Below, one piece after another: positions 45,007-56,149 of a DNA stretch of 64,000 nucleotides (position 1 is its first letter; each line of letters starts with the position of its first letter). The notes below the pieces were generated by a model, which had not been told where the DNA came from, searched no databases, and worked only from the letters and a program-made list of their open reading frames with translations. A program made the translations under genes and the position numbers. The stretch comes from Rhizomys pruinosus (Eukaryota; Chordata; Mammalia; Rodentia; Spalacidae): NCBI GenBank assembly GCA_009823505.1, contig VZQC01008082.1, forward strand, positions 331,185 to 395,184. The letters run 5' to 3'.

Positions 45007-45205
45007 AAATAAATAAAAAATAAATAAAAATAAAGCCGGGCGTGGTGGCTCATGCCTTTAATCCTAGCACTTGGGAGGCAGAGGCAGGTGGATCTTTGTG
45101 AGTTGAAGGCCAGCCTGGTCTACAGAGCGAGTTCCAGGACAGCTGGGGCTACAGGGAGACCCTGTCTCGAAAAGACCAAAATAAATAAATAAATAAAAAT
45201 TTAAA
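45007..45205 (+). repeat. B1 SINE preceded by a stray B1-type tail
   Basis: Sense B1 (45034-45180). AGAGTGACTACTTGCA lies both before an A-rich AGACCAAATAAATA piece and after the B1 tail, so the duplication encloses a tail fragment plus a full B1. Confidence 0.9.
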
Positions 45206-45430
45206 AAAGAGTGACTACTTGCAATATGTCAAGAATGCTATTAGTCTGTATTAACATTAGGAAAGAGGGATTCAGGATCTTGTCAGCACTGTGATATTCT
45301 CTGGGATGTCCCCCTATACATACATATATTCATACATCTCAGAGCTAAACTAAAATATCCATAGGCCAAGTGAGTTCTAAAAAAACAGTTCCTAAACATT
45401 AAAATTTGACTGTTATATAAAACCCTATCT

Positions 45431-45702
45431 AGGGGCTGGAGAGATGGCTCAGTGGTTAAGAGCACCAACTGCTCTTGCAGAGGACCCAGGTTTGATTCCC
45501 AACACCCACATGGCAGCTAGGAACCAACCATCTTTAAGCAGGGCAGGTGGCACATGCCTTTAATACTAGCACTTGGGAGGCAGAGGCAGGCAGATCTCTG
45601 TGAGTTCAAGGCCAGCCTGGTCTACAGAGTGAGTCCCAGGCCAGCTGGGGCTATAAGGAGACCCTGTCTCAAAAAAGACAAAACAACAACAACAAAAAAA
45701 AC
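45431..45702 (+). repeat. Dimeric B2-head/B1-body SINE (copy 5)
   Basis: Sense. Junction CATCTTTAAGCAGGGCAGG at 45530-45546. ACCCTATCT at 45422-45430 and 45703-45711 flanks the whole unit. Confidence 0.9.
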
Positions 45703-45773
45703 ACCCTATCTTTTGAAAAAGTGTCCTTTGTTAGAGATATTGGTCAGTATGAAGCTGAATTATAGACATATCC

Positions 45774-45860
45774 ATCATTCATTCATTCATTCATTCATTC
45801 AATAAATATTTACTGAACACTTACTATAAGCCAGATGCAAATGTAAGCCCTAGAAAGGTA
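45774..45860 (-). repeat. L2 3' end with (ATTC)n
   Basis: CATTCATTC units, then AATAAATATTTACTGAACAC and CTATAAGCCAGATGC, the antisense L2 terminus. Confidence 0.75.
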
Positions 45861-45885
45861 ATAATCATTTAAAAATCAAGGAGAA

Positions 45886-46055
45886 GCCGGGTGTGGTGGC
45901 ACATCGCCTTTAATCCTAGCACTTGGGAGGCAGAGGCAGGTGGATCTTTGTGAGTTCAAGGCCAGCCTGGTCTACAGAGTGAGTTCCAGGACAGCTGGGA
46001 CTACAGGGAGACCCTGTCTCGAAAAGACCAAAAATAAAAATAAAAATAAAAATAA
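45886..46055 (+). repeat. B1 SINE
   Basis: Sense; near consensus; AAATCAAGGAGAA / AATCCAAGGAGAAA flanks. Confidence 0.95.
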
Positions 46056-46068
46056 TCCAAGGAGAAAT

Positions 46069-46190
46069 AGAGCTGAACATAGTGGCACATGCTATAATCT
46101 CAGATCTTGAGAGGATGATGGTTCAAGGTTATCCTTGGCTGTAAACTGAGTTTTAGGCCCTATTTGAGATTTTTGTCTCAAAAATTCGGG
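46069..46190 (+). repeat. Degenerate B1 SINE
   Basis: GCTGAACATAGTGGCACATG start; poorly conserved end. Confidence 0.6.
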
Positions 46191-46560
46191 AGTCAGGGAG
46201 AAACGTAAGAAAAAAAGGATAGGAGACTGGGAGCCAACAAAGTTCAAGCACTCCAGGTACATTCCCAAGCCCTTTCCTTTCTACTGTGAGACACACATCA
46301 GCTACTGCAGCTGCTCTATCAAGCACATTCTTGGTCAAATGAACAACTTGGCTTTCTAGTTCAGCATCCCAAACTAATTCTGGCTAGATTACACAAAAGA
46401 ATAACTTTTCAAAAGAGTTACTCAAGACTTACCTGAAGGAGTGGAAAGCCAGAGACAGATCCCAAAACAACACCTAAAACCAGATAGAACTAGTCTGATC
46501 AGGACGCTTCTGGTTCCACTGCCAACCTCCACTCTCCTGTGCCAGTAAAACATAATTGTG
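46191..46560. other. Unassigned DNA with a donor-like site on the minus strand
   Basis: On the minus strand CTTCAG is followed by GTAAGT (46438-46427). A 41-base segment would be bounded by TTTTAG upstream. No protein match supports an exon. Confidence 0.3.
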
Positions 46561-46706
46561 GGGGCTGGGCGCGGTGGCACATGCCTTTAATCCTAGCACT
46601 GGAGAGGCAGAGGAAGGCAGATCTCTGAGTTCAAGGCCAGCCTGCTCTACAGAGTGAGTTCCAGGCCAGCTGGGGCTACGGGAAAACCCTGTCTCAAAAA
46701 GACACC
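46561..46706 (+). repeat. B1 SINE ending at an N
   Basis: Sense B1; the tail is cut at AGACACC by a single N at 46707. Confidence 0.9.
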
Positions 46707-46707
46707 N

Positions 46708-47284
46708 TGTGTTGCTGGTGCTCCTCCACACTAAGAGGAGGGAAGCCTGGCAGAGGCCTGGGGCAGGAAGGCACGATACCAAGCGGCTCTAAAGGGCTAC
46801 TTTATTACAGCAGCAGTCTCCATTCTCTGTCCTGCCTCCTTGCCATCCCCATCTCTGATTCCCCATGTCACCTGCCCCAAAAGCATCCTCCTCCTCCTAG
46901 AAGAGCCTTTGGGATGCTGTTGAGGGTGAAGGTGTCTGGGACCTGATGCTACCCTGCCAGCTGCCCTCTCAACTGTGGAGTCTCCAGTCTGCATGCCACA
47001 GGGAGCAATGAAACTTTTTTTCAAAGGGCAGAGCAGGAATATGGACACACGCATGTGTGCATCTGTGGGCCACTCTGCCGTGCAGGCCTTAGCTTTTCCA
47101 GGGACGGTGTGCCTGTGGATTCAGCCAGGAACAATACGCTGTCCTCGTGAGGCTTACAGTGTAGCAGGAGGAGCACAGGTCAGGTGACAAGTAGCCACTT
47201 CTGCCATAGTAAATAGAACAAAAGCGAATGAAACTGAGGCACACAAACCAAAAGACCGGGGAACATTGAGAACCAGTTTTTTTT
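46708..47284 (-). other. GC-richer unique block with a minus-strand AATAAA
   Basis: Distinctly richer in G and C than its surroundings. On the minus strand AATAAA is at about 46805-46800, followed by GTGTGGAGGAG-like GT-rich DNA. A weak L2-like piece lies near 47140. It could be a 3' UTR or terminal exon of an unseen minus-strand transcript; no coding frame supports this. Confidence 0.35.
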
Positions 47285-47434
47285 TTCTTTGGTCTTTTCG
47301 AGACAGGGTCTCCCTGTAGCCCCAGCTGTCCTGGAACTCACTCTGTAGACCAGGCTGGCCTTGAACTCACAAAGATCCACCTGCCTCTGCCTCCCGAGTG
47401 CTAGGATTAAAGGCGTGAGCCACCACGCCGGGCA
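47281..47434 (-). repeat. B1 SINE
   Basis: Antisense, near consensus. Confidence 0.96.
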
Positions 47435-47549
47435 AAACTATATATTTTTTTAAGGCAGTTTTGTGATCTGTATATTTTATTTATTTTTTTATAATCATGG
47501 TTACATCTTTAATGGTTTTTTTCCATTAATTTTTTTATTTTTTTAATTA

Positions 47550-47783
47550 ATTTTTATTTATTTCTGTATGTGTATGAATGTACTGTCTGCATGCAAGTCT
47601 GTGCACCCGTGTCATGCAATGCCACGGAGATCAGAAGAGGGTGTCGAATTTCCCTGGAACTGGAGTTCTCCTGGAATTGGAGTTTCAGATGGTTCTCGGC
47701 CGCCATGTGGGTGCTGGGGATCGAACCCAGGTCCTCTGTAAGAGCAGTCGGCGCTCTTAACTGCTAGGCCATCTCTCCAGCCC
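47550..47783 (-). repeat. B2 SINE, long type
   Basis: Antisense with duplicated block. Confidence 0.95.
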
Positions 47784-47794
47784 AATTTTTGTTT

Positions 47795-47993
47795 TTAATT
47801 TATTTATACATATATTTTATATCAAATCTGGACCCGTGTCCCCCCACTCCCCCCACCCCTCCAGAGTTCATGCATTCTGCCAAACATGCCATTCATCTCT
47901 CTCTCAGTCTTTCTCAATATTCTCCATGGGGAAGTTGACTGTTTTGAGCAGAAGTTCACTGTTTCAGTCAGTTCTTTGATGCAGTCCTTTCTC

Positions 47994-48038
<45 letters not shown>

Positions 48039-48145
48039 CCAATATGCATAACTCCCAACTGCTTTGGACAAAAGCTCAAGGGGCCATGCACAGGAAATAC
48101 TTACAACTGGGTAATTGGCACTAGCATCCACAGATGAGGGATACC
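47795..48145 (-). mobile_element. Truncated L1 3' UTR with expanded (AAC)n
   Basis: Antisense; colinear with the 3' end of the long L1. Its internal AAC run is expanded to about fourteen units (47995-48038). Confidence 0.88.
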
Positions 48146-48184
48146 ATTCTTCGTTTGTAAAACTACATTTTTTAAAAAAGTTTC

Positions 48185-48290
48185 ATTAGGATAACATGTC
48201 TTACCATGTAGCCCAGGGTGGCCTGAAACAATCTTCCTGCCTCAGCCTCCCAAGTACCATGATTACATGTATTCACTATGATGCCTGGCT
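48185..48290 (-). repeat. B1-like fragment
   Basis: Antisense relic: CATGTAGCCCAGGGTGGCC to CATGATTACATG. Confidence 0.6.
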
Positions 48291-49145
48291 ATCAGGAAGA
48301 AAAAAATTTACTCATAACTTTTTTTAAATCTTAAAATATGATGCTTCACCAATATTAAATGTACAGACTGACCAGGGTGATGTGGTGTCATCTGTGTCTG
48401 TGTGGGATAATTTAGACTTTCTTTTGAATGGACATTTTCTGAACATCAGATAGAGGGTGCTACTGAATGAGAGTCGGAGCTAGGGATCCAGAGACCCCTC
48501 CCTACTAGCTTTTGTAGAGGGAGGGACTAAGGGCTGGAAAAGCCAAGAGCTTGAGTGCAGGGCTCTCAGGGTGTCATGGTGTCATCCCACAGGTGTCATG
48601 GTGTGCAGGACTGTTCAGATCCGTACCTAGCTGGGACTCTCAAGGGGGCACCAAAGGGACCCTGTAAGTGGAGACTTCCCCCATTCGCTCTGTAGGAACA
48701 ACCCACTAAATCTGCTGACAATCCCCTAACTAGATTCTATTCCATCAGGAGGGAGGAGGAGCAGTAAAATGGCCACCACCAAAGTGTGCTTTTAAGGGAG
48801 TGCACATTGCTCTCCCAGGAAGGAAACATTTACTAAGACACTCTGTAATGACATTTTCACAGGAAGTATCACATACAAATTATCCTAAACAGATTATAAT
48901 GGTAAATCCACACAGTCCAAGGCAGAATCAAAATACAAGGGTCTGAAGTTATTCATTTGCTTTCAAGTTACTGATAAATACTGTAATATGTATTTGACTA
49001 ATGAACATAAAAATTACTGTTTCTATTCTTAGTTAAATTAATCATTACCACTTAAATGCTATTAGATAAAGCTCACAAATAGGTCAAATGAATATCAAAG
49101 ACAATCCTTGAAGAATAAAAGATAAAAATTAAAATTATAAACAAA
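48291..49145. other. Unassigned low-repeat DNA
   Basis: About 850 bases. A GGTGTCATGGTGT-type direct repeat lies near 48570-48604; no gene recognised. Confidence 0.4.
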
Positions 49146-49350
49146 AGGGTTTGGAGAGATGGCTGCTCTTGCAGAGGACCTGGGTTCAATTCCCAGCACC
49201 CACATGGCAACTACCCTTAACACCAGTTCCATAGGCTCCAACGCCCTCTTCTGACCTCTACGGGCACTGCACAACATGAGTGCACCTGCTTACTACATGC
49301 AGCCAATTCACTCATACACATAAAATAATAGTGAAATATTTTTTAAAAGA
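49146..49350 (+). repeat. B2 SINE with head deletion
   Basis: Sense; the segment between GAGATGGC and TGCTCTTGC is missing, removing part of the Pol III A-box region. Confidence 0.92.
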
Positions 49351-49514
49351 ATATTATTTACATAAATATACACAAATGTATCTTTTAAAAATCAGGAAAT
49401 ATTCTCTATGAAATAAAGTCTTCTTTAATTAAAATGAGGCTTTTTTTCACTTTCCATATATCTTTATTTAGTGAAATGATGCTTTTCCAGTTTTATCAAT
49501 TATTAAAGATAGAA

Positions 49515-49680
49515 ATGGCTGGGCATGGTGGCCCACGCCTTTATTCCCAGCACTCGGGAGACAGAAGCAGGCAGATCTCTGTGAGTTTGAGGCCAGCTTT
49601 GGTCTACATAGTGAGTTCCAGGCCAGGTGGGACTAAAGGAAGACTTTGTCTCAAAAAGACCCCCAAAAAAGAAAAAGAAA
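49515..49680 (+). repeat. B1 SINE
   Basis: Sense, moderately diverged. Confidence 0.92.
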
Positions 49681-50090
49681 TGATTTTGAGTCAGAAATAA
49701 TTCATTAAATTTTATACTATAGAGATAACTTAAAATATATTTCCTCATTTATGATAGCTAATTGTCTTACTGACAAAACTTTGGGAACCAGTATTTTTGC
49801 ATTTTCTATTTTTATATTATAACATGCATTTTTTATATTATAACATGCAATTTTCAATCTTTGCATAAACAACAGTCTGTGCATCACCAACATTCTTCCT
49901 ACATCAATTAATGTGATGTCCTGAAAATGCAGATGGAATGGTGTAGTCTAACCTCAAAAAACAGTAACTGCCAACAGAGGTTAACACAGTAGCAGAAACG
50001 TTCGAATAGACTGCGAATTATAACTTTCCCATGACATACTGTATGAATTTTTTTCTCAAATATTTATGGGATATTATACATTTTGGAATT
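49681..50090. other. Unassigned AT-rich DNA
   Basis: Contains a short tandem repeat of TTTTTATATTATAACATGCA (about 49806-49850). No gene recognised. Confidence 0.4.
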
Positions 50091-50094
50091 CTTT

Positions 50095-50470
50095 TTAAAA
50101 ATATCTTTATTGCAGTTTTGTGCATTTCATACATTTCTGAATTCAATTCAGACTCATTCTCCTTTCCATGTCCCCCACCCCACCCAAGCTCATGCATTCT
50201 GCCATACATATCTTACATCTTTTTCTCAGTCTTTTTAAAGTTTTTGTATGCAGAGGTTTACTGTTTTGAGCAGAAGTTTACTGTTTCATTCAGTTCTTTG
50301 CCCAAGTCCTTTGCTGCTGTTGTTCCCTCCAGTCTGTATTACTCAAAAATATGGATATATATATACATCACACATTTACCAAAATTATGACATCTAAAAA
50401 TAAACGATGATGATATCCCTCATTTGTGGATGCTAGCACCAAATCCCCAGTTGTAAGGCAAAGTGAGCAA
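50095..50470 (-). mobile_element. Truncated L1 3' UTR with an inverted 5' end
   Basis: 50095-50400 is antisense and colinear with the other L1 3' UTR copies. 50410-50455 (TCATTTGTGGATGCTAGC) is in the opposite orientation to the equivalent part of the 47795 copy (CTAGCATCCACAGATGAGGG at 48121-48140), as twin priming produces. Confidence 0.75.
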
Positions 50471-50487
50471 TGTTAAGTTACACTTCC

Positions 50488-50864
50488 TATAAGGTCATAA
50501 GCCCACCTAAGTCAGGATTTTCCAGGAAACCAACTGAGGCAGAAGTTCCAAGAAAGTTGCTGCAATATCCTGCAACCAGGCTCCTACCAATATCAATCAC
50601 AAGCCTCAGTTCATCTCAAGATGCTTCTACTGATAATCAGCCACAGATCCACCTACTCCCTAATCCCTCAATTCCTCACGCCCACCTCCTTCTAAACTCA
50701 CTTCCGTGTGTGCTTAGGTATAAAACTGCCATTCTGGGGACATTCTAATGCTGGTCATCCTAATCCTAACAAAGGCATTCCAGCCACCATGCCTGAAATA
50801 AACTGGACTTCCTTTGCATCAGAATCCTGACATTTTCTCCTCTCCCCTCAAAATGAACCTAACA
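50488..50864 (+). promoter_or_regulatory. 5' LTR
   Basis: 377 bases. Begins TATAAGG (TGTAAGG in the 3' LTR) and ends in CCTAACA. A TATAAAA box is at about 50720 and an AATAAA signal at about 50799. Compared with the 3' LTR it lacks about ten bases near the end and differs at scattered sites. Confidence 0.88.
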
Positions 50865-51742
50865 TCTGGTGCCTTTGGCTGCTTTGGGTCTGGCATGGCT
50901 GACCCACTCCGATCAGACCGGCTTCCAGGTATAGGTTCTGCCCCATCATGGATCTGATTTTGTCCAACCTCTCCCTCTCTCCCTCCCCCCTCTCTCTTTC
51001 TCTCTCTGTCTCTCTGCCCCCTCCTTCCCCTCTCCTTCTTCTGAACCTGGTCATTCCCAGACCAGCACTGACAGCAATGGCCACTGAATTCCTCTGGTTT
51101 CCTTGACAGCTGGCATGGTCACTGAGCAAATTCATGCACACCTGAGAGGTGGATCTGCCTCTCCATCACATTCAAATCCTTCGTCTCTCTGTGTCTCTCT
51201 CAATATCCCCCTCTCTATCTTCCAAACCAGGGCTCCTAATTCTCCCCTATCCACGTGGCCTCTCTAGGTCTGAGTCTCTCCCTCCTCCCTCCCCCCTCTC
51301 TGAGTCTCTCTCCTCTCTCTCTCTCACTCTCGCTCTCACTCCTTCTCTCCTTTCCTGCAGTCGTAAACCACCCAGGATCACCCATAGACCCACAAGATCC
51401 ACTCTCGCCTGCCACCCAAAAATTGTGCTGAAAACCTGGCTGACCTGAGCCTCCTTGGCCCGGCCAGGCCCAGCCTTGGAGCTGTTCCAGAGCCTCCACT
51501 CATCTGATACACTCATACAGCTTTCGTTTTGGGGTATGTTGCCTGTTTCTATCCCCTGCCTTTCTGGGCCCCCGGGGTTGTCCTCCCTCCTCAAGCCGTG
51601 GCCACACCAGGACTAACCCTTGTTTTCTGGAAACCTCGCTGGGATGGAAGACATTCCCCACTCCAAGAACTTCCCCATCCAGCCTCTGATCACTGCTGAT
51701 GACACTCTGCCTTGATCCTAGGCTTCCAGCTAAGGCTTTGCT

Positions 51743-51937
51743 ATGGGCGACGCCCATTCAAAACCCGATCCACAGACACCTTTGGGCTGCCTGCTAAAAA
51801 ACTTAACTAAATTGGGGCTCTTCCAGACACTGCATCCAAAGGCATCCAAAGCACCTGATTTCTTTTGTTCTGAGGCATGGCCTCAGTACCCTTTGGACAA
51901 CCAGTCTACCTGCCCACCCCCTAAAGGGCACTTTTAA
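51743..51937 (+). pseudogene. Endogenous retrovirus gag matrix remnant
   Basis: A 64-codon open piece starting MGDAHSKP, with the glycine at position 2 expected for a myristoylated retroviral matrix protein, then a TPLGCLLKN-like and an AWPQYPLDN-like segment. This order resembles the matrix start of gammaretrovirus-like (class I) endogenous retroviruses. It ends at a stop after 64 codons and no capsid or nucleocapsid is recognised downstream. Dead fragment. It follows a pyrimidine-rich leader of nearly 900 bases after the 5' LTR. Confidence 0.7.
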
Positions 51938-52262
51938 CTCCACTATTGTTCAAGAGCTCAAAAAATTTTGCAGGCATACCAGCAAGGTGTCTGAGCTCCC
52001 CTATATTCAGGGCTTTTGGAACCTGCACTCTCACCCCTCCCTCTGCAGCCAGTGCTCAATGGCTTGGGTTCTCCTGGCCATAACTCCAAGGCCCAGTGAC
52101 ACCCCACCTCGGGGGGGCCATGAATACCTGAGCCATCTTCTCTAGCTGAGCAGCCTGAGTCTCTGGCTTCCCCATCCTTCTCCTGGCTCTGAACTACCTC
52201 TGGGCTCTACTATCCTCTAGACAATGGCTCTAAATGCCCACTATATGGCACCCTACATTTCC

Positions 52263-52444
52263 AAATTCTTTTTATTTATTTATTTATTCTTTGTGTGTAT
52301 GAGTGTACTGTCTGCACGTAGATTGGTGCACCTGTGTCAGGAGTTAAAGACGGTTCTTAGCCACCATGTGGGTGCTGGGAATCGAACCCGGGTCCTTTGC
52401 AAGAGCAGTTGGCGCTCTTAACCGCTGAGCCATCTCTCCAGCCC
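52263..52444 (-). repeat. B2 SINE inside the retrovirus
   Basis: Antisense, short, with an internal deletion; TTTCCAAATTCTT on both sides is the target duplication. Confidence 0.94.
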
Positions 52445-52590
52445 TGATTTCCAAATTCTTAAAGATCTCGAAAACTACTGTCTTAAGTACTTGGGCAAAC
52501 AGTCTCCTTCAAAAGTTCCCTTTCCCTCCACTTCACTGGCTTTTCTCTATCCTTTAAAATTTAATTACTCTCTCTTAAGAGTCATCTCAT

Positions 52591-52745
52591 GGCCGGGTGT
52601 GGTGGTGTACAGCTTTAATCCTAGCACTTGGGAGGCAGAGGCAGGTGGATCTTTGTGAGTTCAAGGCCAGCCTGGTCTACAGAGTGAGTTCCAGGACAGC
52701 TGGGGCTACAGGGAGACCCTGTCTCAAAAAGAAAAAAAAAAAAAA
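52591..52745 (+). repeat. B1 SINE inside the retrovirus
   Basis: Sense; AGAGTCATCTCA on both sides. Confidence 0.96.
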
Positions 52746-52989
52746 GAGTCATCTCACTCAGCAGAGTGTTCATCTTTAAAGAAATGGTTTTAGGTTTTTC
52801 TTTTTTCACGCACTACAAATTTATCTCCAGGTTCTCTGTCTGCCAAGGACCCTCAGTTCTGCACGTCTGATTCCAGCCTGACAAACCCCAACCCCTCCCT
52901 TCACCCCTGGAATGACTGTCACTCCCAAACCTCAACTCCTCTCTAGGTTTTTCCTCTCCAGCTACTGCCTATGTATGGCGATCATTTTC

Positions 52990-53145
52990 TTTTTTCTTTT
53001 TTTTTTTTCTTTTGGCCTTTTTGAGATAGGGTCTCCCTGTAGCCCTACCTGTCCTAGAACTATGTAGACCAGGCTGGCCTTGAACTCAGAGAGATCCACC
53101 TGCCACTGCCTCCCAAATTAAAGCCGTACGCCACCACACCCGGCT
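52990..53145 (-). repeat. B1 SINE inside the retrovirus
   Basis: Antisense; imperfect GGC(G/C)AT(C/T)ATTTTCT flanks. Confidence 0.93.
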
Positions 53146-53149
53146 GGCC

Positions 53150-54655
53150 ATTATTTTCTAATGTCGTTTAAAACTTCCTGTAATGTCATGTTTTTATGTG
53201 TTTCCATATGTTAACATCTAATGTATTTCCATGCAGAGAAACCACAGAGAGATCTCATGTAATTATGTCATCTTTCTCTTTGTGTTACTTGTCTCAACAC
53301 AAGTTGTGATGACCAAATTTTCCTTTCTCATTGTGTGTAAAAAGAATCACTAGTTTTTTTTCTGGCATGACTAATCAAAAATATAAATATTTTAATGATA
53401 TATTCAAAGGCCTTGTAAACTCAGGTACCCTGAACATCTTTAAATATCTATTATTCAGCCAGGCATTTTCCAGAGCAGAGGTATTTCATTGGCCTGCCAA
53501 GCATTTTACAAAGAGCAAGAGTTAGCTAATCTCACCAGACCTTAAACCTGGATCCTGTGGCCAGGAGCCACTCCCAGGAGTTCGCCAGCCAGCTGTGGTG
53601 GGCCATGCCTTTAATCCTAGTATGCTTTCAATCCCAGCACAGCAGAGGTTTAGGTTAAGGTGGGGAAATAATGATTTCTGAACAAAATGGAGCTTATCTT
53701 GCCCATCTCATTTTCCATCCCAGTTAGGGATATTTACTACACTTCTGAAAATGCTCTAAAGTTTTGGTTTTGAAACTAGTTTGTCCTGACATTGTGTCTA
53801 ACCACAGTATTTATTTTATGGGACTACTTAATGTATAGACTTATGTTCAATGCTGAGGGAATAATTATAAAAATGAATACTAATTTACTTGATATCAAAT
53901 TGCTAAGATTGTTAAATTCCAGGGTGCAGTTTATTTCTGTGTTTTGAAATACATTTGCTAAGCCTATGTAAAACATCTCTAAGCATTGAAAGAGAACTGG
54001 TCATTCAAAACCTGCTCCTAGGTTTGCAAGGACATTTCATAGTTTATAATAGTGTATTTAAGATAACTGTCCCATCTCATTACATGGGAATAAATATTAA
54101 TTACTTAGTAAATCTTCACAACTAAGGGTCAATCTGTTTATATCTAGTCAAGGTTTATTTAAGAGTGTTCATTTTTTTGTCCAAGCTTTAAGTTTTAGTA
54201 AAATGATAAGATGTACAGAGTTATTAATTTTCAGTCCACTTCTGGCTTGTACTGTACTCACTGTTACAGATTTGGATTAAATGAACATAGACAAGTAGTG
54301 GGTTACCTCTGGCTACTGAAAAAAATGTACTTTATGCCTCTCTATATGATGGTTACTTTTGATATTTCCTTTGACCTAACAAGATAATTTGGCTCAAAAG
54401 AAGCTAGGTTCTATCTCCCTGAACCAGCTTCATACAGTCCAGCAGGAGATAGTTTGGATGGGTTTGGTAATCCCTATCAGCTTATTTCCTGTCTTTAGGT
54501 ATGTAATACAACTCCTGCCTTTCTGGGACAACTATAAATCAGGATATGGGGGTCTGGGAAAGAAAGAGACTGATCCTGTTTGTAGGAAATTATAGTAAAC
54601 AGTTTACATTTGAGATAGGCCTGAAATTATATTTTTTTAGGCCTGAAATTATTAT
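53150..54655 (+). other. Retroviral internal region without recognised genes
   Basis: About 1.5 kb between SINEs, AT-rich. Short frames only (64-68 codons at 53331 and 54389), none with a recognisable retroviral motif. Confidence 0.5.
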
Positions 54656-55043
54656 TTTTTAAATTTTATTTATTTTTAGCCGGGCGTGGTGGCGCACGCC
54701 TTTAATCCTAGCACTTGGGAGGCAGAGGCAGGCGGATCTTTGAGAGTTCAAAGCCAGCCTGGTCTACAGAGTGAGTTCTAGGACAGCTGGGGCTACAGGG
54801 AGACCCTGTCTCAAAAAGACCAAAAAAAAAAAAATTTATTTATTTTTGTATGTGTATGAATGTCTGCATGCAGGTCTGTGCACCCATGTCATGCGATGCC
54901 GCGGAGGTCAGAAGAGGGTGTCGGATTCCCCTGGAACTGGAGTTAAAGACGGTTCTCAGCCACCATGTGGGTGCTGGGGATCGAACCCGGGTCCTCTGCA
55001 AGAGCAGTTGGCACTCTTAACCGCTAGGCTATCTCTCCAGCCC
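54655..55043 (-). repeat. B2 SINE with a B1 nested in its tail
   Basis: Antisense B2 (body 54840-55043). A sense B1 (54679-54832) sits in its tail, flanked by TTTATTTATTTTT copies. The B1 therefore came second. Confidence 0.93.
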
Positions 55044-55683
55044 CTAAGCCTGAAATTATTTAATTTACTCATGGGCTATGCCTGCTCAACCTATGGTGTT
55101 AAATCTTCCAGTCCATGTTATACAAGGCTGCTTGGGCTTTTTTCCAAGCCTTATCTAAAATATTACACAGTAATTAAAAGTACCAGGCTAATGTAACTTA
55201 GCCTTTCTGGATGGTTAACGACCATACTTAATGCCCATACCAATTTGGCAGAGGGACTTAAGGGACAACTTTGTTCCTTGTTCTCTGAGGTCAACTAAGT
55301 CCCAGGGGACTATGTATGGTGGCATCTCTTGAAATGTCCTGCAATCGTGAGTCTGCAGTCCTCCTGTGCAGGGAGTTCTTGAAGATCAACTATCGGGACT
55401 CTGGCCAGTGTCCAGTCTATAAAGAGTAAAGTCTGCTCAGGCTTCAAAAGGGGAAGCCTGGTTCAGCAAGACCTGACTTTGTCCTCTTGAGGATGGAATT
55501 GGTAAGTGAAAAGCCAAAAGGAGCCAGAGGCTCCCCCTCAAAACCCCAGTGGCCCCAGAGGACCAGATCCTCAACTGACCTTGAGAAAACATAAAAACCT
55601 TGGTTAATCTGGGATACTGTGTGGCCTTAAACATCCAAAAGGAAAGTGTAACCAAAAATAAATAATCAGTAAAGCCTAAGAAA

Positions 55684-55902
55684 TTGTACTTCATGTATAA
55701 AACTTCAGATCTTAGTAAAAGACAAAAAGTAGCCAGTTTCTTGAGTTTTTTAGCAGCCTGGCCTGTGACAATGGCTAGGAATGCCAAAAACTGTGTCGTC
55801 CCCCTGGCCTCAGAATGGGGAATCCTGGATAGCATAACCCCATGGCTGTATCCCCTAACTGGACCCCTAAGTAACCTTAGGCCTCATCCCTCACCCTGGT
55901 AA
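55684..55902 (+). pseudogene. Possible retroviral env C-terminal remnant
   Basis: A 72-codon frame ending about 250 bases before the 3' LTR, the position where the envelope transmembrane subunit ends in a provirus. It contains a WL(x)PL(x)GPL-like hydrophobic segment of the kind seen near the membrane anchor of class I endogenous retroviral envelopes. The match is short and no other env part is visible, so this is tentative. Confidence 0.35.
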
Positions 55903-56149
55903 TAGCTCGCTGCCTTAGTTGGTGCTTGCAAGACCATACCCAACAACTCACCTGTACCAGTTTTAATCAATTTTTGCTTGCTCTCCCTTCAGACAAATAC
56001 AAACACGTCCCTGCTGACAACAGTGACACCTAGGTATAAAGCATCTTACCCTCTTGTGTCATGAACCCCCTCTTCATCATCCCCATCAGCTGGAAGCAGC
56101 TAGAATGAAAAAAACATTGCTCCCTATTTCTATGACCAAAAGGCTGGAA

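Noticed and set aside
46433..46473. Possible 41-base minus-strand exon between TTTTAG and GTAAGT
   Set aside because: The splice signals are common by chance and neither frame resembles a protein I know.
51236..51757. Overlapping minus frames of 85-115 codons
   Set aside because: They are antisense to the pyrimidine-rich retroviral leader, giving repetitive RERE-type translations.
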